A DNA stretch of 6,373 nt from Candidatus Methanophagales archaeon (GCA_030621535.1 JAUXHM010000064.1:1-6373), one strand, 5' to 3'. Shown: positions 1 through 6,344, counted from the first letter of the stretch. Notes: generated by a model not told the origin, from the sequence alone. Numbers and translations: made by a program.

Positions 1-438
1 GAGGCTGGATGGATGTTTGGTAGATATTTAGAATGGATACTTCAAGAGTTGTGTGAAAATTTGGAGTCTTCAGTGAAATACAATAGGCGAAATGAGTATA
101 CTCTTTCCGAACTATCTCAAGCATTTAGAGATAGAATGAAGAGGAAGCTAAAGGAAAACCATTCAATTGTAAAATTGATATTGAATTTTGAAGCCGATAT
201 AGGATTCAGGAATTTCTGTGATCATTGGAAAGAGTCAGAAACAGACTACACTTCGCCAGAAATTAGAGATATTATTCAAAACTGGACGGATATAGAAAGC
301 AAAATTGAATGTGACAAATGCCATAAATTCATAAGGTATGAAAAAGTGGATGGATACGAACATATTTCCTGCCCTTGTAGAAAACTAAATCTTAAAGCAG
401 AGGAATACTACGAAATTGAAGAAGAAACGGGGAATTGA
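1..438 (+). CDS. Hypothetical zinc-ribbon protein, probably 5'-truncated by the window edge
   Basis: I do not recognise this protein with confidence. The first ATG is at 13 and would give 141 residues, but the frame is open back to base 1 with no stop, so the real start may lie outside the window. Numbered from that ATG, the visible part is charged and helical, with an N-terminal helix (residues 3-22) and a basic stretch (39-49). It ends in a probable zinc ribbon: C100-x2-C103 and C120-x-C122, about 16 residues apart, followed by an acidic tail. There is no signal peptide or membrane segment. The layout (helical segment, then terminal zinc ribbon) reminds me of the C-terminal end of large AAA-type ATPases found near defence genes, but that is a weak impression. 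The gene is AT-rich (18 G/C of 60 bases at 121-180) compared with the core genes to its right, which suggests acquired DNA. It converges on the short ORF at 485-742. Confidence 0.6.
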   Translation, partial: EAGWMFGRYLEWILQELCENLESSVKYNRRNEYTLSELSQAFRDRMKRKLKENHSIVKLILNFEADIGFRNFCDHWKESETDYTSPEIRDIIQNWTDIESKIECDKCHKFIRYEKVDGYEHISCPCRKLNLKAEEYYEIEEETGN

Positions 439-484
439 ACTTTTAAAGGGAAAGAGCATGAAGTTTAATCAATCGAGCATCAAT

Positions 485-742
485 CTAAAACCTCCTCAAG
501 AAATCATCAATCACATTTATATCTTTTTCGTTTAATCCATATAATTTGTAAACAAGTCCGTTTATTTCTTCCCCGAGTTCAGCAACAGAAGGAGATTTTG
601 TCTTTGCATTATCCTTTTCCAATTTTTTCAATATCTCTTCTACAATTGCATCGCTCTTTGGAATGAGAAGTTGCTTCTTCTCATCTTTCTTTGCACTCTT
701 TTCTCTTTTTGATACCCCTTTCCCCCAAAGAAAAACCTTCAC
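485..742 (-). pseudogene. Probable C-terminal remnant of a type II restriction/N6-adenine methyltransferase
   Basis: This is a short reading frame just downstream of nrdJ. The frame runs up to an ATG at 787 inside nrdJ, but the more reasonable start is the GTG at 742-740, which overlaps the nrdJ stop in a GTGA arrangement and gives 85 residues. The last 55 or so residues resemble the extreme C terminus of Eco57I/BREX-like N6-adenine DNA methyltransferases and fused restriction enzymes: a lysine-rich helix, a spacer, then EINGLVYKLYGLNEKDINVI, close to the usual ending 'EID-LVY-LYGLTEEEI'. No catalytic domain (NPPY motif or SAM-binding part) is present, so it cannot be an active methylase. I read it as the tail left after a deletion or recombination; an intact small protein translationally coupled to nrdJ is the alternative. 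The stretch is AT-rich (19 G/C of 60 at 601-660), unlike nrdJ. The family assignment rests on remembered motif similarity. Confidence 0.5.
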
Positions 743-2562
743 ACCGAGCAAATCCTGCACTCGCCCATGTATTCCGAATCTGCGCATACGTACTCTTCAA
801 GCATAAGCTTTGGAATATCCAGAGACAGAACCTGCTCTTTACTTCCATACCGATAAATGGTAATACCCTTGCACTTGAGTTTATAAGCCAATAAAAATAC
901 TTTCTTTACATCCCCCCAAGTAGCATCACTCGGCAGATTCACTGTTTTCGAGACAGCATTGTCCGTGTATTTCTGAAATGCCGCTTGCATTCGCACATGC
1001 CATTCCGGCGAGATGTCCAGCGCTGTAACAAATATCCTTTTTACATCCCCTGGAACACCATCAATATCCTGCACTGACCCGCATTTTGCAATCTCGGTTA
1101 TCAATTCTTTGCTGTAAAACCCTCTTTCCTTCGCTATCTCCTCAAACAGCTTGTTTATCTCCAGCATCCCGCCCATTACATTCCTGACAAATGCAACTGC
1201 GAATATAGGCTCTATCCCACTGGAGCACCCTGCAATTATACTTATTGTTCCCGTTGGCGCGATGGTAGTTACCGTGGCATTTCGCATCGCCTCGTATTCA
1301 GAGTTCCAAACACTGAGTTCGAAGTTAGGAAAAGACCCCCTTTCAAGACCGAGCTGTGCTGAACACTGCCGAGCCTCATTTGTAATGAATCGCATTAGCT
1401 TTTCACCCGCCGAAAGCGCATCCTTTGAATCATACGCTATCCCAAGCTTGATTAACAGTTCCGCAAATCCCATTATTCCAAGCCCTATCTTTCTGTTCAC
1501 CCTTGTCATCTTCTCTATCTCTGGCAGCGGATACCTGTTCACATCTATGACATCGTCTAAAAAACTCACAGAAATCCAAATTACTTCTCTAAGCCTTTCC
1601 CAGTCTATCTCACCGTCACCGTTTTTGACAAATTTTGAAACGTTTATTGAGCCTAAATTGCATGAATCGTACGGTAGGAGGGGCTGTTCGCCGCACGGAT
1701 TCGTTGCCTCTATTTCTCCAACCGCAGAAATAGGATTACGTCTGTTTATCTCATCCATAAAAACGATTCCAGGGTCTCCAGTCTTCCATGCGTAGGTTAC
1801 GATTTCGTTAAAAACTTCACGAGCTTTTATTTTCCTCACTTCTCCTTTTGTCCTCGGATTTACAAGCCCATATTCATCATTCCTTTCCACTGCATGCATG
1901 AATTCATCAGTTACCGCCACTGAAGTATTGAAATTGGCAAATTCTCCTCTTTCTTTCGCTCTTATAAATTCCAATATGTCCGGATGGTCGGCGTTTAATA
2001 TGCCCATGTTCGCACCTCTTCGTTTGCCTCCTTGCTTGATTACATCCGTGGCTACGTCGAAAACACGCATAAAAGAAACGGGACCTGAAGCAACCCCTCC
2101 CGTTGATTTCACCACATCCCCCTTTGGTCTCAGCCGTGAGAAGGAAAATCCGGTTCCACCTCCGCTTTTGTGAATCAAAGCCATGTTCTTAACAGCCCCA
2201 AATATACCCTCTATCGAGTCCTCAACAGGAAGGACAAAACAAGCAGCGAGCTGTCCGAGCTCAGTTCCTGCATTCATTAACGTGGGACTATTTGGCAGGA
2301 ATTCTAAATCACGCATCAACCGATAAAATCTGCGTTCAATTTCTTTTACCTCCTCTTTACTTTTACCATAATTCAGTTCTGCTCGTGCTATCGCTTTTGC
2401 CACACGCTCGAACATTTGATTTGGTATCTCGATAACTTCTTCGAGTTCATTTTTTAACAAATATCTTCTTTTCAACACCTCCATGGCATTCAATGAAAGC
2501 TTTAAATCGTCCTTAGCACCTATAAAATTCTTTTTACTGATTTTAGAAACTGCCGTTTTCAT
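739..2562 (-). CDS. nrdJ: Adenosylcobalamin-dependent (class II) ribonucleoside-diphosphate reductase
   Basis: This cytoplasmic enzyme reduces ribonucleotides to deoxyribonucleotides, using adenosylcobalamin to generate a thiyl radical, so it needs no oxygen and no separate radical subunit. The 607-residue protein carries the full catalytic set: first redox cysteine C108 in LAACFVLPVEDS; N288, thiyl-radical C290 and E292 in NPCGEQPLLPY; second redox cysteine C301 in DSCNLGSIN, 11 residues after C290 as in NrdJ; and the phosphate-binding loop APTGTISIIAG (435-445) followed by SSGIEP. A C-terminal C602-x2-C605 pair, with C593 nearby, would accept electrons from thioredoxin or glutaredoxin. It is short for the family: no N-terminal ATP cone is evident and no intein interrupts it. 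The ATG at 2562 is chosen because a TATA box lies about 28 bases upstream and no ribosome-binding site is evident, suggesting a leaderless message. The downstream remnant overlaps its stop by four bases. Confidence 0.96.
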   Translation of the reverse strand: MKTAVSKISKKNFIGAKDDLKLSLNAMEVLKRRYLLKNELEEVIEIPNQMFERVAKAIARAELNYGKSKEEVKEIERRFYRLMRDLEFLPNSPTLMNAGTELGQLAACFVLPVEDSIEGIFGAVKNMALIHKSGGGTGFSFSRLRPKGDVVKSTGGVASGPVSFMRVFDVATDVIKQGGKRRGANMGILNADHPDILEFIRAKERGEFANFNTSVAVTDEFMHAVERNDEYGLVNPRTKGEVRKIKAREVFNEIVTYAWKTGDPGIVFMDEINRRNPISAVGEIEATNPCGEQPLLPYDSCNLGSINVSKFVKNGDGEIDWERLREVIWISVSFLDDVIDVNRYPLPEIEKMTRVNRKIGLGIMGFAELLIKLGIAYDSKDALSAGEKLMRFITNEARQCSAQLGLERGSFPNFELSVWNSEYEAMRNATVTTIAPTGTISIIAGCSSGIEPIFAVAFVRNVMGGMLEINKLFEEIAKERGFYSKELITEIAKCGSVQDIDGVPGDVKRIFVTALDISPEWHVRMQAAFQKYTDNAVSKTVNLPSDATWGDVKKVFLLAYKLKCKGITIYRYGSKEQVLSLDIPKLMLEEYVCADSEYMGECRICSV

Positions 2563-2586
2563 CGTACATAAGGTATAACTTTCTTC

Positions 2587-2594
2587 TATTTAAG
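2587..2594 (-). promoter_or_regulatory. Probable archaeal TATA box of nrdJ
   Basis: On the minus strand the sequence reads CTTAAATA, close to the archaeal TATA consensus TTTAWATA. Its centre is about 28 bases ahead of the nrdJ ATG, so transcription would begin at or within a few bases of the start codon. No Shine-Dalgarno sequence is present in the short space between. The same bases are the outer edge of the repeat that fills this gap, so the repeat seems to supply the promoter. Confidence 0.5.
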
Positions 2595-2703
2595 ACGCAG
2601 ATTTACACTGATTTACGCGGATACAGATTTATTTAAGTTTAACATTGTTGATTTTTATCGGCTGTCTGTGTTAATCTGCGTTAATCTGTGTCAATAATTT
2701 AAG
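2587..2703. repeat. Inverted pair of 10-base-period repeats between nrdJ and pyrG
   Basis: The left arm (about 2587-2637) holds units of the form ACGCAGATTT, ACACTGATTT and ACGCGGATAC, repeating every 10 bases. The right arm (about 2660-2703) holds the same kind of unit on the other strand: reading minus, ACACAGATTA, ACGCAGATTA, ACACAGACAG. The two arms match over roughly 30 bases with scattered mismatches, separated by about 20 bases, so the region is an imperfect long inverted repeat. TATTTAAG or a near copy borders the arms at 2587, 2630 and 2696. A weaker two-unit copy (minus strand CCAGATTACACAGATTTT) lies at 2734-2751, next to the pyrG stop. No gene is visible in 2563-2753. Similar GATTAAC-type repeats recur in many environmental archaeal and bacterial genomes, as I recall; their function is unknown. 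Confidence 0.8.
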
Positions 2704-2753
2704 CACAGAAAAGCTATTGTGTTGCTCTTGTGAAAATCTGTGTAATCTGGTGG

Positions 2754-4361
2754 TTATTTTTCGGGCGGATGTTTTATGCACGCTTCCAAAAACGCCTTGA
2801 ACGGTGGTGAAGGTCTATTGGGTCTCGACCGGAATTCAGGATGAAACTGCGTGGCGAGGAAAAAAGGATGCTTATCTTGGGAAATCTCCAGTATCTCCAT
2901 CCTTGTGCCACTTCTGTCCGTGCCCGAGAACACCACCCCTTCTCTTTCTATCTGGTCTATAAAAGCGGGATTTACCTCGTAGCGATGCCTGTGCCGCTCC
3001 ACTATCTTCTTTTTCCCATACACCTTCTTCGCTAATGTATCGCCCCTTACGAACACCTCGTAATCGCCCAATCGCATTGTCCCTCCCTTTTCAACCACTT
3101 CTTTCTGCTCTTCCAACAGGTCTATCACGGGGTGCAAGGTTTCACTGAGTTCAGCGCTATTCGCATCCTCTAATTTTGCGACGTTCCTCGCTACCTCTAC
3201 CACGGCTAATTGGAATCCAAAACAAAGCCCGAGAAACGGAATCTTATTCTCCCTCGCATATTCTATCGCCTTTATTTTTCCTTCCGCACCGCGAACGCCA
3301 AATCCTCCCGGAATAAGTATTCCCTGAACGTCATCAAAAAACGAGCACACCTCTTTTTCTTCTTCTAAATCCTCCGCTTCTATCCATTTTGTATCCGCGT
3401 TATACCCCAACTCCGTAGCGGCATGCTTTATCGCTTCTTTTATACTCAAATATGAATCCTCTAATTCCGCATACTTCCCCACTATTGCGATAAAAAATTT
3501 CTTGTCCCTGCATGACCTTCTCCGCTCCACCATCTTCTCCCATGCACGGTCTACCTTCGGCTGGTCTAACTGCAGCTTTTCGCTTATGTAAGTCCAGATG
3601 CCTTCTCGTTCAAGCATCAGCGGCACCGCGTACAGGTCTTCGGCATCCGCCGCACTAATCACCGCCTCCTTCTTCACGTTACAGAACATTGCTATTTTCG
3701 CTTTTACATCCTCTTTTAATGCCTCTTTGCTCCGACACACGATTATGTCTGGCTGAAGCCCTAACTCACGCAGTGCCTTCACCGAGTGTTGCGTGGGCTT
3801 CGTTTTTTGCTCGTGCATCGTTGTGGAAGGCACTAAAGTAACGTGAACAAAAAGGAAATCGTTCTCACGCTCCTCTAATTTCATCTGCCTCACTGCTTCA
3901 AGAAACGGCATGCTCTCTATGTCGCCTACCGTGCCGCCTACTTCTACCAGGCATACGTCTGCACCACTTTTCGCTGCAACTCCCCGTATTCGTGCCTTTA
4001 TCTCATTCGTTACATGCGGAATTATCTGCACCGTCTGCCCCAGATAATCGCCTCTTCGCTCCCGGTCTATCACTGCGGAATAGACAGCTCCCGTGGTTAT
4101 ATTGTGCTCCCGCCCTAACTCCACATCTGTAAACCGCTCGTAATGCCCCAGATTGAGGTCAACCTCTGCGCCATCTGCCAGCACATATACTTCGCCATGC
4201 TGGTATGGATTCATCGTGCCGGCATCGATGTTTATGTATGGGTCAATTTTTATAGGCACGAGTTTGTATCCGCGGTTCTTCAGTATCCTGCCGATGGAAG
4301 CCATAGTGATGCCTTTTCCAAGCCCGCTCATCACGCCTCCGGTTACTACTATATACTTCAT
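2754..4361 (-). CDS. pyrG: CTP synthase (glutamine-hydrolysing)
   Basis: This enzyme makes CTP from UTP, ATP and glutamine, the last step of pyrimidine nucleotide synthesis, as a cytoplasmic tetramer. It has both expected parts, and its length is normal (535 residues from the ATG at 4361). Numbered from the upstream GTG at 4367, the synthetase domain (1-270) shows the nucleotide loop [11 protein letters not shown] (10-20), the acidic D70, [12 protein letters not shown] (141-152) and [11 protein letters not shown] (186-196). The glutaminase domain (290-535) shows PGGFGVRG (353-360), nucleophile C382 in [17 protein letters not shown] (428-434), RHRHRYEVN and the H509/E511 pair in [16 protein letters not shown] prefer the ATG because archaeal relatives begin MK-(Y/F)-I-VTGG; the GTG two codons upstream is possible and would suit a leaderless message. 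Unusual details are STTMH ahead of EQKTKP and F383/F385 beside the nucleophile. The gene lies 49 bases after the DUF7524-like gene and has its own TATA box. Confidence 0.97.
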   Translation of the reverse strand: MKYIVVTGGVMSGLGKGITMASIGRILKNRGYKLVPIKIDPYINIDAGTMNPYQHGEVYVLADGAEVDLNLGHYERFTDVELGREHNITTGAVYSAVIDRERRGDYLGQTVQIIPHVTNEIKARIRGVAAKSGADVCLVEVGGTVGDIESMPFLEAVRQMKLEERENDFLFVHVTLVPSTTMHEQKTKPTQHSVKALRELGLQPDIIVCRSKEALKEDVKAKIAMFCNVKKEAVISAADAEDLYAVPLMLEREGIWTYISEKLQLDQPKVDRAWEKMVERRRSCRDKKFFIAIVGKYAELEDSYLSIKEAIKHAATELGYNADTKWIEAEDLEEEKEVCSFFDDVQGILIPGGFGVRGAEGKIKAIEYARENKIPFLGLCFGFQLAVVEVARNVAKLEDANSAELSETLHPVIDLLEEQKEVVEKGGTMRLGDYEVFVRGDTLAKKVYGKKKIVERHRHRYEVNPAFIDQIEREGVVFSGTDRSGTRMEILEISQDKHPFFLATQFHPEFRSRPNRPSPPFKAFLEACIKHPPEK

Positions 4362-4390
4362 CTTCACTTACAGTATCTGTTTAGCTCCTT

Positions 4391-4398
4391 TTTATAAA
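4391..4398 (-). promoter_or_regulatory. Probable archaeal TATA box of pyrG
   Basis: TTTATAAA is a palindromic TATA box in the short gap between the DUF7524-like gene and pyrG. Its centre is about 27 bases before the GTG at 4367 and 33 before the ATG at 4361, giving a transcript with a leader of zero to about seven bases. An AAGGAG motif follows it on the minus strand, but it is more than 20 bases from either start, too far to act as a ribosome-binding site. Confidence 0.45.
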
Positions 4399-4410
4399 AT
4401 CTCGTGGTTT

Positions 4411-5025
4411 TTACAGGTTATAGATAACGATAAAGATAAAAATCATAGAAGCAAGTAAAGCAAAAACGAAATTTGGATAACCGGGAAAACTAAATTTATA
4501 GACAGCAAAGACAAAAACCAAAAACAACGCCATTAACAACGTTGAAATCGTTAATCGTCTTAGAAGAGCCTTTTTCTCTGGTGATATCACGACTTCGGTC
4601 TCCACTGTTTCCTTTTTCCCCACGCTTTCCCCTATCCACCCTCCTACTATCTCTCCTTCTGCGTCTTCCTCTACTATCTCAACGGAAAAGCCCTTTTTCG
4701 CCGCTCCATATCCCGTGCTGACGAATATATTTCCTGCATCCAACCCGCCGTCTACGGCTCCCGCATAGCTTTTTGGCAGTTTTACAATCGCCGCTATCTT
4801 TTCCTCGTCTATTACATACACCTTATCCTGCAATATCATCACCTTGTCTTTTACTTCTTCACTCAACGAGAAATGCACGTGTGTCGGTTCCCCATGGTTA
4901 ATTATAAGTATCTCAAAACTCATCTCATCCCCCGCTTTAAGCGGAATACTTAATATCTCGTGCTCAAACTCAATCGAATTTACCCGCTTCCTACTCAAGT
5001 ATATTTTTTGCTGTATTTTTCTCAT
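4411..5025 (-). CDS. DUF7524-like archaeal membrane-anchored protein of unknown function
   Basis: The 204-residue protein has two parts. Residues 1-150 form a soluble, mostly beta-type domain including NHGEPTHVHFSLSEEV (43-58) and a glycine-rich STGYGAAKKGFSVEI stretch (103-117). Residues about 157-178 and 184-203 are two hydrophobic membrane segments separated by the short turn SFPGYPN. No N-terminal signal peptide is seen, and the basic KKALLRR before the first segment suggests the large domain faces the cytoplasm, though this is uncertain. The NHGEPTHVH motif, a domain resembling CARDB/adhesin-like beta folds and the paired C-terminal helices match my recollection of DUF7524, found in haloarchaea and methanogens; no function is known. 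The start at 5025 is 11 bases after the edge of the palindrome at 5037-5180. An out-of-frame ATG lies five bases upstream, and no clear ribosome-binding site is present. Confidence 0.75.
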   Translation of the reverse strand: MRKIQQKIYLSRKRVNSIEFEHEILSIPLKAGDEMSFEILIINHGEPTHVHFSLSEEVKDKVMILQDKVYVIDEEKIAAIVKLPKSYAGAVDGGLDAGNIFVSTGYGAAKKGFSVEIVEEDAEGEIVGGWIGESVGKKETVETEVVISPEKKALLRRLTISTLLMALFLVFVFAVYKFSFPGYPNFVFALLASMIFIFIVIYNL

Positions 5026-5036
5026 TTCATCTTTTA

Positions 5037-5180
5037 TTTACCGCCGAACTCGCGAAGAGCGCTGAGATGACGTTGAAGGTATGAGGTGTGAGTTGTCAGG
5101 TGTGAGTAAGCCAAATTCCTCAAACCTGAAACCTCCCACCTACGCAGGCTCTCTGTGTTCTCGGTGAGCTCTGCGGTAAA
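5037..5180. repeat. Nested 144-base palindromic element with 7-base repeats inside
   Basis: This intergenic element has two layers. The outer arms, 5037-5067 and 5150-5180, match in 23 of 31 positions when one is reverse-complemented; both begin TTTACCGC and share a GAGCTC-like core. Inside them, 5077-5106 is built of heptads (AGGTATG, AGGTGTG, AGTTGTC, AGGTGTG), and 5118-5141 read on the minus strand has AGGTGGG, AGGTTTC, AGGTTTG. A loop of about 11 bases separates the heptad blocks. The whole could fold as a long hairpin in RNA or a cruciform in DNA. It contains no credible gene. It sits between the Trm112-like stop and the DUF7524-like start, so it could end transcription or be a non-autonomous mobile element; neither is shown. 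Confidence 0.8.
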
Positions 5181-5200
5181 CAAGCATAAAATTGCAAACT

Positions 5201-5404
5201 TTACTCAGACGCTTGTCTTAGCTCGGGTGGTAATAGATTGGGTATGCCCTCCTCTATTGGATACCGCTGGTCGCATTTTCGGCAATACAAACTGCCTTTT
5301 ACAATCTCTCCCTTTCCTTCTTCCTCTTCTTCCTCGTCCACACTCAATTCCAAATCGCCCTTGCACATCGGGCAGGCGAGTATATCCATCAGCTCTTTTT
5401 TCAT
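5201..5404 (-). CDS. Trm112-like small zinc protein (probable methyltransferase partner)
   Basis: The 67-residue protein has the Trm112 pattern: it opens with a short helix and ILACPMCKG (C11, C14), then a second knuckle YCRKCDQRYPI (C41, C44), and ends with the family signature PIEEGIPNLLPPE (49-61). The four cysteines should hold one zinc ion. In eukaryotes and archaea, Trm112 binds and stabilises several SAM-dependent methyltransferases acting on tRNA, rRNA and release factor; bacterial relatives (YcaR/UPF0434) are similar in size. No methyltransferase gene is visible here, so the partner is unknown. An acidic run of seven of eight residues (D23 to E29) lies between the two zinc knuckles. 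The ATG at 5404 is supported by the position of the first cysteine pair. It is divergent from cofE, and the palindrome follows 20 bases after its stop. Confidence 0.88.
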   Translation of the reverse strand: MKKELMDILACPMCKGDLELSVDEEEEEEGKGEIVKGSLYCRKCDQRYPIEEGIPNLLPPELRQASE

Positions 5405-5449
5405 CTCTTCTTTTTGTCCCCTATTTTAGAATATTAAAGATGGGTTTAA

Positions 5450-5457
5450 TTTAAATA
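5450..5457 (+). promoter_or_regulatory. TATA box of cofE, possibly shared with the divergent Trm112-like gene
   Basis: TTTAAATA matches the archaeal TATA consensus exactly. It would start cofE transcription near 5480, about 33 bases before the ATG at 5513. Because the core TTTAAA is palindromic and followed on the minus strand by ATTAAA, the same site could also serve the Trm112-like gene, with a start near 5425 and a leader of about 20 bases. The two-way use is inference. Confidence 0.5.
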
Positions 5458-5475
5458 CGCATAACTGTCACTACC

Positions 5476-5491
5476 CCTAAATTACTTTAGG
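5476..5491. promoter_or_regulatory. Candidate operator: perfect inverted repeat at the cofE transcription start
   Basis: CCTAAA-TTAC-TTTAGG is a perfect inverted repeat with 6-base arms and a 4-base spacer. It covers the transcription start predicted from the TATA box at 5450, a common position for archaeal repressor sites. No regulator gene is in the window, and a short palindrome of this size can occur by chance, so the call is tentative. Confidence 0.3.
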
Positions 5492-5512
5492 TATTCCACA
5501 GAAGCAGAAGAA

Positions 5513-6304
5513 ATGGAGAAGAAAAATTTTGAACGCATTGCGTGCACGGTCAACGACCACCTGGAAATAATAGGCATAGATGGGCTTCCTGAGATAAAGG
5601 AAGGAGACAACATAGCTGATTTGTTTTTTAAAGCGCTGGGACGGAAAGAGCTGGAATTAGAGGATGGTGATGCAATTGTTTTCACATCTAAGATAATAGC
5701 GAAGAGCGAAGGCAGAGTCATTGACCTTTCTGATGTGAAGGTGAGCAATGATGCAAGGCGGATTGCAAACGAAATGGATAAAGACCCAAGAGTTGTTCAA
5801 CTGGTTCTCAACGACGCAAAGGAGGTCGTGCGAGCCGAAAGAAACATTATCATAGTGGAGACAAAGCAAGGTTTTATATGCGCAAATGCAGGTGTTGATG
5901 TGTCAAACGTTGAAGAAGGAAAAGCGGTTTTGCTACCCGAGAATCCACAGCGAAGTGCGTCGCGGCTTAAAAAGGAAATAGAAGAAAGAAGCGGGAAAGA
6001 AATATCTGTTTTGCTTGCTGATTCCTTTGGTAGAGCTTTTAGAGACGGCGTAACGGGAATCTGTATAGCGGTTTCAGGCATTCCCGCTGTGCTGGACAGA
6101 AGGGGCGAAGCAGACAGATTTGGAAAAATCGCAAGGATAACAAAAGAAGCAGTGGTGGACGAGATATGCGCAGCTGCGAATCTCGTGATGGGTGAATTTA
6201 GGGAAGGTATACCCGCCGTAATCGTGCGTGGATTGAACATAAAAAGGGACAAAGGCGAAATAAAAGACGTTTTGCTCAATCGCGAAGACGATCTCTTCAG
6301 GTAA
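5513..6304 (+). CDS. cofE: Coenzyme F420-0:L-glutamate ligase (F420 gamma-glutamyl ligase)
   Basis: CofE adds L-glutamates to F420-0 through gamma linkages using GTP and divalent metal, finishing the deazaflavin coenzyme used by methanogens and relatives in hydride transfer. The 263-residue protein has the normal length of the stand-alone archaeal enzyme and its conserved blocks in order: GDAIVFTSKIIAKSEGR (52-68), DPRVVQLVLNDAKEVVR (91-107), ICANAGVDVSNVEEG (122-136), LLPENPQRSA (140-149), ADSFGRAFRDGVTG (169-182) and DRRGEADRFGK (195-205), then EGIPAVIVRG (231-240). The acidic residues D129 and D170 lie in the blocks that carry metal and GTP ligands in the family. It lacks the C-terminal nitroreductase-like FbiB domain of actinobacteria. 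The ATG at 5513 gives a leader of about 33 bases from the predicted start; only a weak AGAAG motif precedes it. It is the only core gene read rightward here. Confidence 0.96.
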   Translation: MEKKNFERIACTVNDHLEIIGIDGLPEIKEGDNIADLFFKALGRKELELEDGDAIVFTSKIIAKSEGRVIDLSDVKVSNDARRIANEMDKDPRVVQLVLNDAKEVVRAERNIIIVETKQGFICANAGVDVSNVEEGKAVLLPENPQRSASRLKKEIEERSGKEISVLLADSFGRAFRDGVTGICIAVSGIPAVLDRRGEADRFGKIARITKEAVVDEICAAANLVMGEFREGIPAVIVRGLNIKRDKGEIKDVLLNREDDLFR

Positions 6305-6344
6305 GGTGCTGTGCTTGATGAGGCGAAAATGTCCGTTTAGCTAA

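Noticed and set aside
743..787. The ATG at 787 as start of the methylase-like ORF
   Set aside because: It would overlap the last 15 codons of nrdJ, including the essential C-terminal cysteine pair, in another frame; the GTG at the nrdJ stop explains the ORF more simply.
691..894. A 67-codon plus-strand frame across the nrdJ end
   Set aside because: It overlaps the conserved 3' end of nrdJ antisense and shows no protein-like features.
1151..1795. A 214-codon open frame on the plus strand inside nrdJ
   Set aside because: It lies fully antisense to the highly conserved catalytic region of nrdJ and shows no recognisable motif; the open frame follows from the codon use of nrdJ.
2702..2726. A hairpin (AGCACA ... 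TGTGTTGCT) after the pyrG stop as a terminator
   Set aside because: The stem is short with a bulge, and no T-run follows it on the minus strand, so it cannot be supported as a terminator.
2587..2751. A CRISPR array in the repeat-rich nrdJ-pyrG gap
   Set aside because: The units are about 10 bases, vary in sequence, have no unique spacers between them and occur in both orientations; no cas gene is present.
5037..5180. A structured RNA or riboswitch for the DUF7524-like gene
   Set aside because: The heptad and inverted-repeat build looks like dispersed repeat DNA and matches no riboswitch class I know; a functional RNA cannot be supported from sequence alone.
5797..6279. A 160-codon open frame on the minus strand inside cofE
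   Set aside because: It is antisense to conserved CofE blocks, rich in serine and proline as expected of a shadow frame, and has no promoter or family match.
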